From CAZONU01 sp965370045 (GTDB taxonomy: Bacteria > Planctomycetota > SZUA-567 > JAKLDR01), in assembly GCA_965370045.1 (NCBI GenBank), contig CBDUSI010000097.1:1-17313 (forward strand): DNA of 17,313 nt. Direction: 5' to 3'. Shown here piece after piece: positions 1 to 6,476 of this stretch. The number at the start of each line of letters is the position of its first letter. Position 1 is the first letter of the stretch. The translations under genes and the position numbers were made by a program. The notes beneath the pieces are model-generated. The model was not told the DNA's origin. It worked only from the letters and a program-made list of their open reading frames with translations, and did no database searches.

Positions 1-380
1 GGGCCGCGCGATCCGGGCGGACCGCTCGCCCGCCGCTTCAGAACTCCCAATCTCCTGGCACCCCACGCCCACGCCGCTCGACGCGCTGGCGCCAAAGCTC
101 ACAAGGCTACACCTGCCTCGGCCCCCCCCGGTTCGGCCGCGCCCGGGCATCCCGGAACCTTCCGGTCCAGACGCGCCTGCAGGCCGTTCGCCGTCCATCG
201 CAGTCTCCGTACTGTCCCCACCGTGGGCCGGCTTCCCTAGTTGCCCGGCCCTCGGCGCCTCGCTTCCGCTAAATCACTCTCACTCCTTGCCGTCGTCGTG
301 CGTCTCTGGAGGCGCCCCGCGGTCTTCCTTCCGGCCTGCGGGGCGCCCCCGGGTTCACTTACTCTCTCTCAGGCGTGCTC
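1..380. other. Region without a supported gene, downstream of flagellin
   Basis: I see no convincing gene here. The sequence is GC-rich and contains several short complementary segments, the best being the hairpin listed separately at 311-347. On the minus strand an open frame runs from an ATG at 196-198 to the window edge, but its predicted protein is a low-complexity Gly/Arg/Ser mixture with no recognisable family and only moderate third-position GC. I therefore do not call it. The region probably separates the flagellin gene from whatever lies beyond the window. Confidence 0.5.
311..347 (-). terminator. GC-rich hairpin after flagellin gene
   Basis: A perfect 10-bp inverted repeat (GGCGCCCCGC at 311-320, GCGGGGCGCC at 338-347) with a 17-nt loop starts 34 bp beyond the flagellin stop codon. 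The position suits a transcription terminator for the minus-strand flagellin mRNA. There is no run of T after it in that direction, so it may instead be an RNA-stabilising hairpin or a factor-dependent stop. Confidence 0.45.
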
Positions 381-1238
381 CTACTGCAGGAGCTGCAGCA
401 CGCTCTGGGAGATCACGTTGGCCTGGGCCAGCACCGACACCCCGCTCTGCACCAGTATCTGGTGCCGGGTGAAGGCGGTGGTCTCCTCGGCCATGTTCGC
501 GTCGCGGATGAAGCTCTCCGTCGCGGTGACGTTCTCCAGCGACACGGCCAGGCTGTTGAGGTTGGTTTGGAGAGTGTTCTTGATGAAGGCGCCCAGCCCC
601 CCGCGAAAAGTAGCGATCTCGTTGATGGCTATGTCGATGATGGCGATGGCCGAAAGCGGATCGGTAGCCAGATCCCGCGCGCCGCCCGTCTCAATGCTTC
701 CGAGCAGCAGGTTGCCCAGCAGATTCACTGAAACCATGCCGATGTCGATGCTCACCTCGTCGGCCAGCGTGCCGCCCTCGCCGATGTGGAATATGCGCGT
801 GGCGCTCGCGACGCTCTGGAAGATGTTATCTCCCGCGAAGCGGGTGACGTTGTTGATGCGGTTAATGGCATCGAGGACGTTGTCGACCTCGGCCTGGTCG
901 GCGGACACCTGCGTGGCGCTGACCACCCCGGTATTGGCCGAGTGCACCGCCAGAGCGCGAAGCGTAGTCAGCATGTTGCTGATTTCGGCCAGCGCACCCT
1001 CGGCGATATTCAGGTAGTTGGAGGCCTCCTGGTTGTTACGCATGGCCGCCTTGATGCCCCCGATCTGGGACCGCAGGGTCTCGCTGATCACGAGATCCGC
1101 GGGGCCGTCGGAGGCCATGTTGATCCTGAACCCACTGGACAGCTTCTGAAGCGTCTTGTTCAGGTTGAAGCTGGTGCGGTTCAGGTTGCGCTGCGTGTTC
1201 ATAGCAGCAATGTTATTGTTGATTCTAAGTAGACTCAT
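381..1238 (-). CDS. fliC: Flagellin (short, D0/D1 only)
   Basis: This encodes the main filament subunit of the bacterial flagellum, exported by the flagellar type III system and assembled outside the cell. The start is the ATG at 1236-1238, preceded by a strong AGGGAGG ribosome site 5 nt away, giving 285 residues. An upstream in-frame ATG would add 25 non-flagellin residues and is not used. The N-terminal D0/D1 helices are clear (begins MSLLRINNNIAAMNTQRNL, then LSSGFRIN and NNQEASNYLNIAEGALAEI). The C-terminal D1/D0 part is also clear (GLGAFIKNTLQTNLNSL, then ANMAEETTAFTRHQIL and ending SVLQLLQ). Only about 80 residues separate the two conserved parts, so the variable surface domains D2/D3 are absent. 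The usual AADDAAGL-like stretch reads ASDGPADL. It stands alone, with a sigma28-type promoter upstream. Confidence 0.95.
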   Translation of the reverse strand: MSLLRINNNIAAMNTQRNLNRTSFNLNKTLQKLSSGFRINMASDGPADLVISETLRSQIGGIKAAMRNNQEASNYLNIAEGALAEISNMLTTLRALAVHSANTGVVSATQVSADQAEVDNVLDAINRINNVTRFAGDNIFQSVASATRIFHIGEGGTLADEVSIDIGMVSVNLLGNLLLGSIETGGARDLATDPLSAIAIIDIAINEIATFRGGLGAFIKNTLQTNLNSLAVSLENVTATESFIRDANMAEETTAFTRHQILVQSGVSVLAQANVISQSVLQLLQ

Positions 1239-1436
1239 CGTATCCTCCCTGAGTTTCTCTCCGGGGCGTCCCTGCCCCAGTTTTGCCGCCTTTGTCTTCG
1301 GGTGGCGGCTCAACCCCTGTACCGGAACGCGTGCCGGTCCACGAGTCAGCCCCTAGAGCCTAGCCTGTGTCCCTCCTTTCAAGAAGCGCCGCGAACCCAT
1401 CGAAAAGCCTCCACAGTCCTCATTTCCCGTTGTCTA
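1239..1436 (-). promoter_or_regulatory. Structured 5' leader of flagellin mRNA
   Basis: If transcription starts just below the sigma28-type -10 box at 1443-1450, the flagellin mRNA carries about 195 nt of leader. Three short hairpins can be read in it: GGGGC 1263-1267 with GCCCC 1274-1278; GCCGCC 1285-1290 with GGCGGC 1304-1309; and ACCGG 1321-1325 with CCGGT 1334-1338. No known riboswitch consensus was recognised. The role is inferred: mRNA stability or translational control of an abundant protein. Confidence 0.4.
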
Positions 1437-1442
1437 CTCCTG

Positions 1443-1469
1443 TTCTCGGAAGGATAGCGCGAAGCTTTA
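1443..1469 (-). promoter_or_regulatory. Sigma28 (FliA)-type flagellin promoter
   Basis: Read on the minus strand, TAAAGCTT (1462-1469) is followed after exactly 11 nt by TCCGAGAA (1443-1450). The classical FliA consensus is TAAAGTTT-N11-GCCGATAA, so 7 of 8 and 6 of 8 positions match with ideal spacing. It lies about 205 bp upstream of the flagellin start codon. This is the expected control for a late flagellar gene. Confidence 0.75.
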
Positions 1470-1521
1470 GGGGTGAAATCGCGTCACTTGTGAAAAGCAG
1501 GCATTCAACTGCATATATCGC

Positions 1522-1579
1522 GGTATGATATACAGACCTGCCAAAGGGCTCATGGGGACCATGTATATCGTTCTATACC
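1522..1579 (-). other. AT-rich compound hairpin 3' of tRNA-Thr
   Basis: GGTATGATATAC (1522-1533) pairs with GTATATC (1563-1569) and ATACC (1575-1579), leaving a 5-nt bulge. Inside the loop, CATGG (1551-1555) pairs with CCATG (1559-1563) across a 3-nt loop; the two stems share one base, so they may be alternatives. TATATCG also occurs as a direct repeat at 1514-1520 and 1564-1570. The element starts 5 nt beyond the tRNA-Thr 3' end and is strikingly AT-rich for this genome. It may act in tRNA 3' processing or termination, or as a protein-binding site. Confidence 0.4.
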
Positions 1580-1583
1580 TTAA

Positions 1584-1655
1584 AGCCACCCCCGGGATTC
1601 GAACCCAGAACCTGCTGTTTACAAAACAGCTGCTCTGCCCTTGAGCTAGGGTGGC
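1584..1655 (-). tRNA. tRNA-Thr (anticodon TGT)
   Basis: The 72-nt minus-strand sequence folds as a complete cloverleaf. The acceptor stem is GCCACCC/GGGTGGC, the D stem is GCTC/GAGC, and the anticodon arm is GCTGT-TTTGTAA-ACAGC with anticodon TGT, reading ACA. The T arm is CTGGG-TTCGAAT-CCCGG. The discriminator base is T and no CCA is encoded after it, so CCA must be added after transcription. No clear own promoter was found just upstream. Confidence 0.95.
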
Positions 1656-1907
1656 TCCCTTGACCTCTGCTTCAGCTATCGATCAATGGCCGCCTGAGCA
1701 TTAGGGCAGCCCCATCGCCTTCATCCCGGAAACGGCCCGCCACGCGCCTGACAGGATAACGCCGGGCGCGCCGGTGCGCAAGTGTCTGCCCGCAGGAAGT
1801 TCGCCTCTTCAAAACGCGTAAACCGGGCCCAATCGCGGTTATCGGACGCGCCCCTTGCGACGCCACCGGAAGCTGCCGCTTTGCAATCAGTTCACCGCTT
1901 GAGAAGC
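1656..1907. other. Intergenic region between tRNA-Thr and the TPR operon promoter
   Basis: This stretch lies between the 5' end of the minus-strand tRNA-Thr and the plus-strand promoter at 1908. I see no gene in it. The minus strand has only weak -35/-10 resemblance upstream of the tRNA. Together with the promoter and leader that follow, it forms a gene-free gap of about 360 bp. Confidence 0.4.
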
Positions 1908-1935
1908 TTGACAGCCAATGGGCCCGCCCTAGAAT
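1908..1935 (+). promoter_or_regulatory. Sigma70-type promoter of the TPR-lipoprotein operon
   Basis: TTGACA (1908-1913) and TAGAAT (1930-1935) are separated by 16 bp, giving a perfect -35 and a 5-of-6 -10 box. The predicted transcript starts near 1942 and has a leader of about 75 nt before the ATG at 2017. It likely drives the four genes up to 6299, which follow with short gaps. Confidence 0.75.
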
Positions 1936-2016
1936 AATTGCTCCGGTATTGCCGCGGCTCTCGTGTGGAGTCGGGCGATGGCGGCGAATGCGGTGGACTG
2001 ATAGAGGAGAAAGCCG

Positions 2017-4320
2017 ATGCTTTCGATATTCAAGGCGGCTCGGAGCTTCGCAGCCGTGGCCCTGGTCGTCCTGCTGGCGGCCGGATGCACCAGCGGCAAG
2101 CGCCGGGACAAGGCGCTGGCGGAGTACACCAAGTCGAGCCTGGCGGAGTTGAACAGCGAAGCGCGCGGCTTCGTGAGCCGCAAGGTCCGCTTCGACGCTT
2201 ACTTTATCAAGCGCACGGACCTGTACCCCACGTTCCCCACGCCGTTCAACAGGACCGACTACGTCAACTTCTCGGTCTGGCCGCGCGGTGCGCGCCTGTG
2301 GAGGGCCGACGAGATAAAGCTCAGCTATCCGCAGATGTACGTCGGCCGGCATGTCAGCGGGCTGATTGACCGCAAGAAGGCCCAGCCGCTGAAGGTCCTC
2401 GACAACCTCAAGAAGTACCAGCCTATCACGATATACGGCACCGTGGTCCAGGACACCAGCGGCTACGCGTGGGTGGTGGTCGACAACTTCCGCCTCCAGT
2501 CGGGAGTCAAGTACACCAATCCGGTCATCAGGAGGCTCAAGCTCGCCGACGAGAACCTCGCGGCCAAAGAGTACGCCATCGCCATCAAGGACTACCGCAA
2601 GGCCCTGGGCGTGGGCGTCCCCACGGAGGTCCGCGGCTGGGTCTACAAGAGCCTGGGCCTGTGCTACCTGAACATCGAGGAGTGGAAACGCTCAGCGAAG
2701 GCCCTGGGTATCGCCGTGACGACCGGCGCCGGCGACGCCGAGTGCCTCATCGGGCTGGCCGAGGCGCAGATCGAGCTGGGCAAGTTCGTCGAGGCCGAAA
2801 AGAACGTCCGCGCCGCACTCACCAAGACCCCCCGGTCGGCCAGGGGCCGCGCGGCGCTGGCCGTCGCCCTCGGCCGCCAGAAGAGGCGCGCCGCCGGCCT
2901 CAGCGAGTGCGCCGAGGCCCTCAAGCTCGCGCCCACCGACGCCGACGTGCTCCGCGCCAAGGGCCTGGTCCTGGACCTGGCCGGCAAGCTCGACGAAGCC
3001 ATCAAGACCTACCAGGAAGCGGTGGACTCCCGGCCCGGCGACCCCCGGCTCCACCGGGAGATAGGCCAGCTCTTCGTCAAGAAGGGCAACCTGGTCAAGG
3101 CCCAGGAGTACTTCGAGAACACCGTCTCGCAGAGCGCGGGACACGCGCTCCGCTACTGCCGCGGCTGCTGCCTGCTGGCCGGAGTGCTGGAGGCCCGCGA
3201 CAAGCCCAAGGAGGCGATCCGCTACTACCGCCTGGCCAAGGGGCGCGACGAGACCTACGTCCCGGCCTACCTGGGCCTGGGCGCGGTGCTCGCCGCCGGC
3301 GGCCGGCACGACGCTGCCCTCAAGGAGTTCGGGGTGGTCGCCCGGGAGTTGGACCCCAAGGGCGAAAACGGCTTCAAGGCCTGGCGGAGCATGGCGGCGG
3401 TCAACCTCGCCAAGGCCGCCAAGCGACCCGCGAACCGGGCCAAGGCCGCCGAGTGCTACGAGGGCGCGCTGAAGATCAAGCCGGGGCACTACGACTCCTG
3501 GCTGGACCTGGCCGCCACCCGCTGGGCGCAGGTGAAGCCCGACCGCAAGGCGGCGCTGGCCGCCCTGGCGGAGTGCTTCAGGCTCAAGGCCAACGCCGCC
3601 CGGCCGCACTACATGGCCGGCAGCATTCTCGACGAACTCGGCGACCTCACCAGCGCGGCCCGCGAGCTGGAAATCGCCAAGGGGCTCGACGCCAACGCGC
3701 GCACGGTCTTCAGGCTGGGCGTGGTCTACCGCAAGCAGGCCAACGACGTTCGCGCGCTGATGGAACTCCGCGCCGCGCACAAGCTGGACCCCAAGAACGC
3801 CAAGCTCAAGCTCAACATCAAGAACTCGCTGGCCTACGCGCTGGCGGACCTCGGCGGAGCCACGAACCTGGCCGAGGCCGAGAAGTACGCCAGTGAAGTG
3901 ATCGCCGCCGATCGCGGCGTGGCCGCCTACATCGATGCCCTGGGCTGGGTCCAGGCCCGGTCCGGCAAGTTCAAGGCCGCCGAGAAGACCCTCGATGAGG
4001 CCGCCGGCAAGGCCCCCAAGGATGACGGCGCGGAAATCTTCTACCACCTGGGCTACGTGCAGGCCGCCCTCAAGAAATACAAGTTGGCCATCGCCACGCT
4101 GACCAAGGCCGATCTGCGCTTCAGCAAGAGCGGGGCGAAGTACGCCCAGGCGGTGCGCCTGCACACCGCGGCCAGGACGCTGCTCTCCAAGACCAAGGCC
4201 GAGCGGGCCAGCATCGAGGCCGAGCGCCGCAGGCGGGTGGGCGCGGTCGGCGACCCCAACACCCAGAGCTCCAGCCCCACGAAACGCCGCCGCAGGCCCA
4301 AGAAGAAGAGCAACAAGTAG
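2017..4320 (+). CDS. TPR-repeat lipoprotein
   Basis: This is a 767-residue exported lipoprotein made mostly of tetratricopeptide repeats, which act as protein-interaction scaffolds. The ATG follows AGAGGAGA by 6 nt. Residues 1-24 form a lipoprotein signal: basic start, hydrophobic core, then the lipobox LLAAGC with Cys24 as the lipidated residue. Residues about 30-170 form a separate beta-rich domain (for example KVRFDAYFIKRTDLYPTF and ITIYGTVVQDTSGYAWVVVD) that could be an OB-like fold; I cannot assign a family. From about 175 to 730, successive 34-residue TPR units occur (for example ALKEFGVVARELDP, AAECYEGALKIKPGHYDSW). The tail is strongly basic (TKRRRRPKKKSNK). It is the first gene of a probable operon, 15 nt before the tRNA-binding gene. 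Involvement in envelope biogenesis or complex assembly is inference only. Confidence 0.85.
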   Translation: MLSIFKAARSFAAVALVVLLAAGCTSGKRRDKALAEYTKSSLAELNSEARGFVSRKVRFDAYFIKRTDLYPTFPTPFNRTDYVNFSVWPRGARLWRADEIKLSYPQMYVGRHVSGLIDRKKAQPLKVLDNLKKYQPITIYGTVVQDTSGYAWVVVDNFRLQSGVKYTNPVIRRLKLADENLAAKEYAIAIKDYRKALGVGVPTEVRGWVYKSLGLCYLNIEEWKRSAKALGIAVTTGAGDAECLIGLAEAQIELGKFVEAEKNVRAALTKTPRSARGRAALAVALGRQKRRAAGLSECAEALKLAPTDADVLRAKGLVLDLAGKLDEAIKTYQEAVDSRPGDPRLHREIGQLFVKKGNLVKAQEYFENTVSQSAGHALRYCRGCCLLAGVLEARDKPKEAIRYYRLAKGRDETYVPAYLGLGAVLAAGGRHDAALKEFGVVARELDPKGENGFKAWRSMAAVNLAKAAKRPANRAKAAECYEGALKIKPGHYDSWLDLAATRWAQVKPDRKAALAALAECFRLKANAARPHYMAGSILDELGDLTSAARELEIAKGLDANARTVFRLGVVYRKQANDVRALMELRAAHKLDPKNAKLKLNIKNSLAYALADLGGATNLAEAEKYASEVIAADRGVAAYIDALGWVQARSGKFKAAEKTLDEAAGKAPKDDGAEIFYHLGYVQAALKKYKLAIATLTKADLRFSKSGAKYAQAVRLHTAARTLLSKTKAERASIEAERRRRVGAVGDPNTQSSSPTKRRRRPKKKSNK

Positions 4321-4335
4321 AAGAGCGGAGAAGCG

Positions 4336-4680
4336 ATGCCCGACGCCAGCGACCAGATCAGCATCCAGGACTTCAGCCGGGTCAAGCTCGTCGTCGGCGA
4401 GGTCAAGGAGGTCCTGCCCCATCCCGGCGCCGACAAGCTGCTGCTGCTCAAGCTGGACATGGGTGAGGCCGAACCCCGGCAGTTGGTCGCGGGGCTCAAG
4501 GGATTCTACGAGCCCGAGGCGCTGGTCGGCCGCCAGGTGGTGGTGGTGGCCAACCTGGCCCCGGCGGAGATCCGAGGCGAGCGTTCCGACGGCATGGTCT
4601 TGGCCGCCGTGGTCGGCGACAGGGAGCCCGTGCTCCTGACCGTCGACAAGCAAGTGCCCAACGGCGCCAAGGTCTGCTGA
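4336..4680 (+). CDS. tRNA-binding OB-fold protein (MetRS beta / CsaA-like)
   Basis: This is a 114-residue single-domain protein of the EMAP-II/Arc1p-like tRNA-binding family. It matches the pattern of the C-terminal dimerisation/tRNA-binding domain of methionyl-tRNA synthetase: ISIQDFSRVKLVVGEVKEV, then HPGADKLLLLKLDMGE, RQLVAGL, ELVGRQ-type VVVVANL, and SDGMVLAA. The motifs are in the usual order and the domain is complete. No synthetase catalytic domain is attached, so it is a freestanding subunit, or a CsaA-like protein (a secretion-associated chaperone family of similar size and fold). The ATG has GGAG 6-7 nt upstream and lies 15 nt after the TPR gene, implying co-transcription. Which of the two family roles applies cannot be told from sequence by eye. 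Confidence 0.85.
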   Translation: MPDASDQISIQDFSRVKLVVGEVKEVLPHPGADKLLLLKLDMGEAEPRQLVAGLKGFYEPEALVGRQVVVVANLAPAEIRGERSDGMVLAAVVGDREPVLLTVDKQVPNGAKVC

Positions 4681-4861
4681 GGGCCTCTGCCCTTCGGGTC
4701 GACAGCCGGAGACGGAGGTAGGCACCCTGTTCAGCAACTCGTCCCCTTCGGAGCCCGAGGAAACTCCCTCCGACGCAGAGTTCGGCGGCACGCCGCTTGA
4801 CGGCGGGGCCAGCTCGAGCTTCGGGCCTCCCCCGGCTCCCCCGCCCAGCAACTGCCTGGAG

Positions 4862-5326
4862 GTGGCCCGCACCGAGGACACGGTGATCCTCCGCCCGGTG
4901 GGCCTCGGGAACATGAAGGTGGCCATGGGCATGATGGACTTCACCACCGAAATGCTGCGCACCGGCTTCAAGCAGTTCGTATTCGACCTCACCGAGTGCA
5001 AGGGACTGGACAGCACCTTCATGGGCGCGATGGTCGGCCTGGCCGCGGCCAGCGAGGAGCACGGCGGCTCGACCGCGGTGGTCAACGCCGGCACCTCCAA
5101 TCTGGAACTGCTGCAGATAGTCGGCGCCGACAAGTTCCTGCGCCTCAAGGGCGACTATGAAATGGAAGACATCGAAACCGAAAAGCTGGACGCCACCTCC
5201 CCCAGCCCCGAGCGGCGCCTCGAGCTGGTCAAGGGTGCCCACGAGAACCTGGTGGACATCGACAAGCGCAACGCGGCCCGCTTCGGCGCCTTCCTCAGGC
5301 AGCTTTCCTCGGAACTCGCGAAGTAA
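4862..5326 (+). CDS. STAS-domain protein (anti-sigma factor antagonist-like)
   Basis: A STAS fold occupies the first 110 or so residues: TVILRPVGLGNMKVA, then the central FVFDLTECKGLDSTFMGAMV, where Ser/Thr after the Asp aligns with the phosphorylated position of SpoIIAA-type antagonists. These proteins usually bind anti-sigma kinases or act in lipid/transport complexes. About 45 residues follow as a charged C-terminal helix region. The first ordinary start is the GTG at 4862, giving 154 residues, but GGAG abuts it with no spacing. The frame stays open upstream, and codons 4727-4861 have 38 of 45 third positions G or C. A GGAGG at 4714-4718 sits 8 nt before CTG 4727. The real protein may therefore begin there with a Ser/Pro-rich extension (199 residues). 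It ends 7 nt before the acyltransferase gene. Confidence 0.75.
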   Translation: MARTEDTVILRPVGLGNMKVAMGMMDFTTEMLRTGFKQFVFDLTECKGLDSTFMGAMVGLAAASEEHGGSTAVVNAGTSNLELLQIVGADKFLRLKGDYEMEDIETEKLDATSPSPERRLELVKGAHENLVDIDKRNAARFGAFLRQLSSELAK

Positions 5327-5333
5327 CCCGGCC

Positions 5334-6299
5334 GTGGCCGCCAAGAAGCGCACCGGGCCGGTCGCCTATCTGGGCTGCCTGGGCGTACGCCTGCTGATCC
5401 TCTTCGTGCGGGTCATGCCCTGGTGCGTCTCGCGCGCCGTCGGGGCACTCGTCGGCAGCCTCAGCCACCGCCTCGACGCGCGCCACCGGCACCTGGCCCT
5501 GGACGCGGTAAGCCGCGCCTTTCCCGAGAAGAGCGCGGCGGAGCACCGTGCTATAGTCCGCGGCTGCTACCAGCACCTGTGCATGGTCGCGATGGATTTC
5601 GCGCGCATGGCCACGCTCTCCCGCGAGAAGGTCGCCGCGCTCTGGGCGATTACCGAAGACCAGTTCCGCCTCTTCGAGGGGTTCCAGGAGAGGAAGGAAG
5701 CGGTCATCTTCGTGACCGGGCACGTGGGCCTGTGGGAGATGTGCGGGCTGGGCGCCACCGCGCAGGGCTTTTCGCTGGTTTCCATCGCCCGGCCGCTGGA
5801 CAACGATTACATAAACACGCTGGTCGACGGGATCCGCGAGCGCTTCGGGCAGCGTATTCTGGCCAAAAAGGGCGCGCTGCGCGCCGCGCTGCGCGCGCTC
5901 AAGGACGGCAAGTCGGTGGGCATGCTTCTCGACCAGAACGCCGGCAAGCACGGCGTCTTCGTGCCGCTCTTCGGGCGCCTGGCCTCCACGCTGCCCACCG
6001 CCGCGGAGATGGCCCTGCGCGCCGGCGTGAAGATCGCCTGCGTCGCCGCCTGGCGCGACGCGGCGGCGGGGGTCCACCGCCTGCGCCTCGGCAAGATCAT
6101 CGAGCCCGGCAAGTGGAAGGGGCCGCGCGACGACCGCTACAAGGAAGAGGTCCGGCGCATCACCGCGGAGTACACCAGCGAAATCGAGAACGCCGTCCGC
6201 GAGCACCCCGAGCAGTGGCTCTGGCTCCACCGCCGCTGGAAGACGAGGCCGCTGGGGGAGGCGGAGGCGGGCACCGACCCGGCCCCTTCATCCAGATAG
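5334..6299 (+). CDS. Lipid A biosynthesis acyltransferase family (LpxL/HtrB-like)
   Basis: This encodes a 321-residue membrane-associated acyltransferase of the LpxL/LpxM/HtrB family, which transfers fatty acyl chains from acyl-ACP to lipid A or related glycolipids at the inner membrane. Near the N-terminus is a hydrophobic anchor (YLGCLGVRLLILFVRVM). The catalytic H-x4-E motif is seen in TGHVGLWEMCG. Also present are the family segments GKSVGMLLDQNAGKHGVFVPLFG and the C-terminal EQWLWLHRRWKTRP. The GTG at 5334 is chosen because it follows the STAS stop by 7 nt and precedes the anchor; the ribosome site is weak, suggesting translational coupling. It is the last gene of the operon and is followed by a hairpin. 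The lipid substrate is not known; members in several phyla acylate other glycolipids. Confidence 0.88.
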   Translation: MAAKKRTGPVAYLGCLGVRLLILFVRVMPWCVSRAVGALVGSLSHRLDARHRHLALDAVSRAFPEKSAAEHRAIVRGCYQHLCMVAMDFARMATLSREKVAALWAITEDQFRLFEGFQERKEAVIFVTGHVGLWEMCGLGATAQGFSLVSIARPLDNDYINTLVDGIRERFGQRILAKKGALRAALRALKDGKSVGMLLDQNAGKHGVFVPLFGRLASTLPTAAEMALRAGVKIACVAAWRDAAAGVHRLRLGKIIEPGKWKGPRDDRYKEEVRRITAEYTSEIENAVREHPEQWLWLHRRWKTRPLGEAEAGTDPAPSSR

Positions 6300-6302
6300 A
6301 AT

Positions 6303-6328
6303 CGGGGCAGCCCTTTCAGGCTGCCCCG
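6303..6328. terminator. Hairpin terminator between convergent acyltransferase and tRNA-Gly
   Basis: CGGGGCAGCC (6303-6312) and GGCTGCCCCG (6319-6328) form a perfect 10-bp stem with a 6-nt loop, 4 nt after the acyltransferase stop. The T-rich tail is weak (TCTGATTTCC). Being symmetric and placed between convergent units, it can serve both the plus-strand operon and the minus-strand tRNA-Gly. Confidence 0.7.
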
Positions 6329-6338
6329 TCTGATTTCC

Positions 6339-6413
<75 letters not shown>

Positions 6414-6426
6414 TTGACTGCTTTGG

Positions 6427-6455
6427 AGTTTATCGCTCTTCCCGGCAAATGTCAA
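6427..6455 (-). promoter_or_regulatory. Sigma70-type promoter of tRNA-Gly
   Basis: On the minus strand TTGACA (6450-6455) and TAAACT (6427-6432) are 17 bp apart. The predicted transcription start falls within about 10 nt of the tRNA 5' end. The promoter fills the gap between the isomerase stop (6477) and the tRNA. Confidence 0.75.
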
Positions 6456-6476
6456 GAGCGCCCGGCCACCAGGGGC

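Noticed and set aside
1..198. Minus-strand open frame from ATG 196-198 to the window edge, with GGAG upstream
   Set aside because: The product is Gly/Arg/Ser-rich and unrecognised, with moderate third-position GC; it is too short to judge in this window.
241..1017. 258-codon plus-strand frame opposite flagellin
   Set aside because: It is antisense to a well-supported flagellin and has no recognisable domain.
1239..1313. 25-codon upstream extension of flagellin
   Set aside because: The flagellin N-terminus begins at the ATG at 1238 with a strong ribosome site; the extension is not flagellin-like.
2692..5148. Very long minus-strand open frame (818 codons) opposite the TPR, tRNA-binding and STAS genes
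   Set aside because: It lies antisense to three genes with clear domains and codon bias. Its protein is Gly/Leu/Val-rich with no family features, a known artefact of GC-rich antisense frames.
5157..5333. Upstream ATG for the acyltransferase at 5157
   Set aside because: It would overlap the STAS gene by 170 nt and add a Pro/Ser/Trp-rich segment typical of a shifted frame; GTG 5334 fits the family N-terminus.
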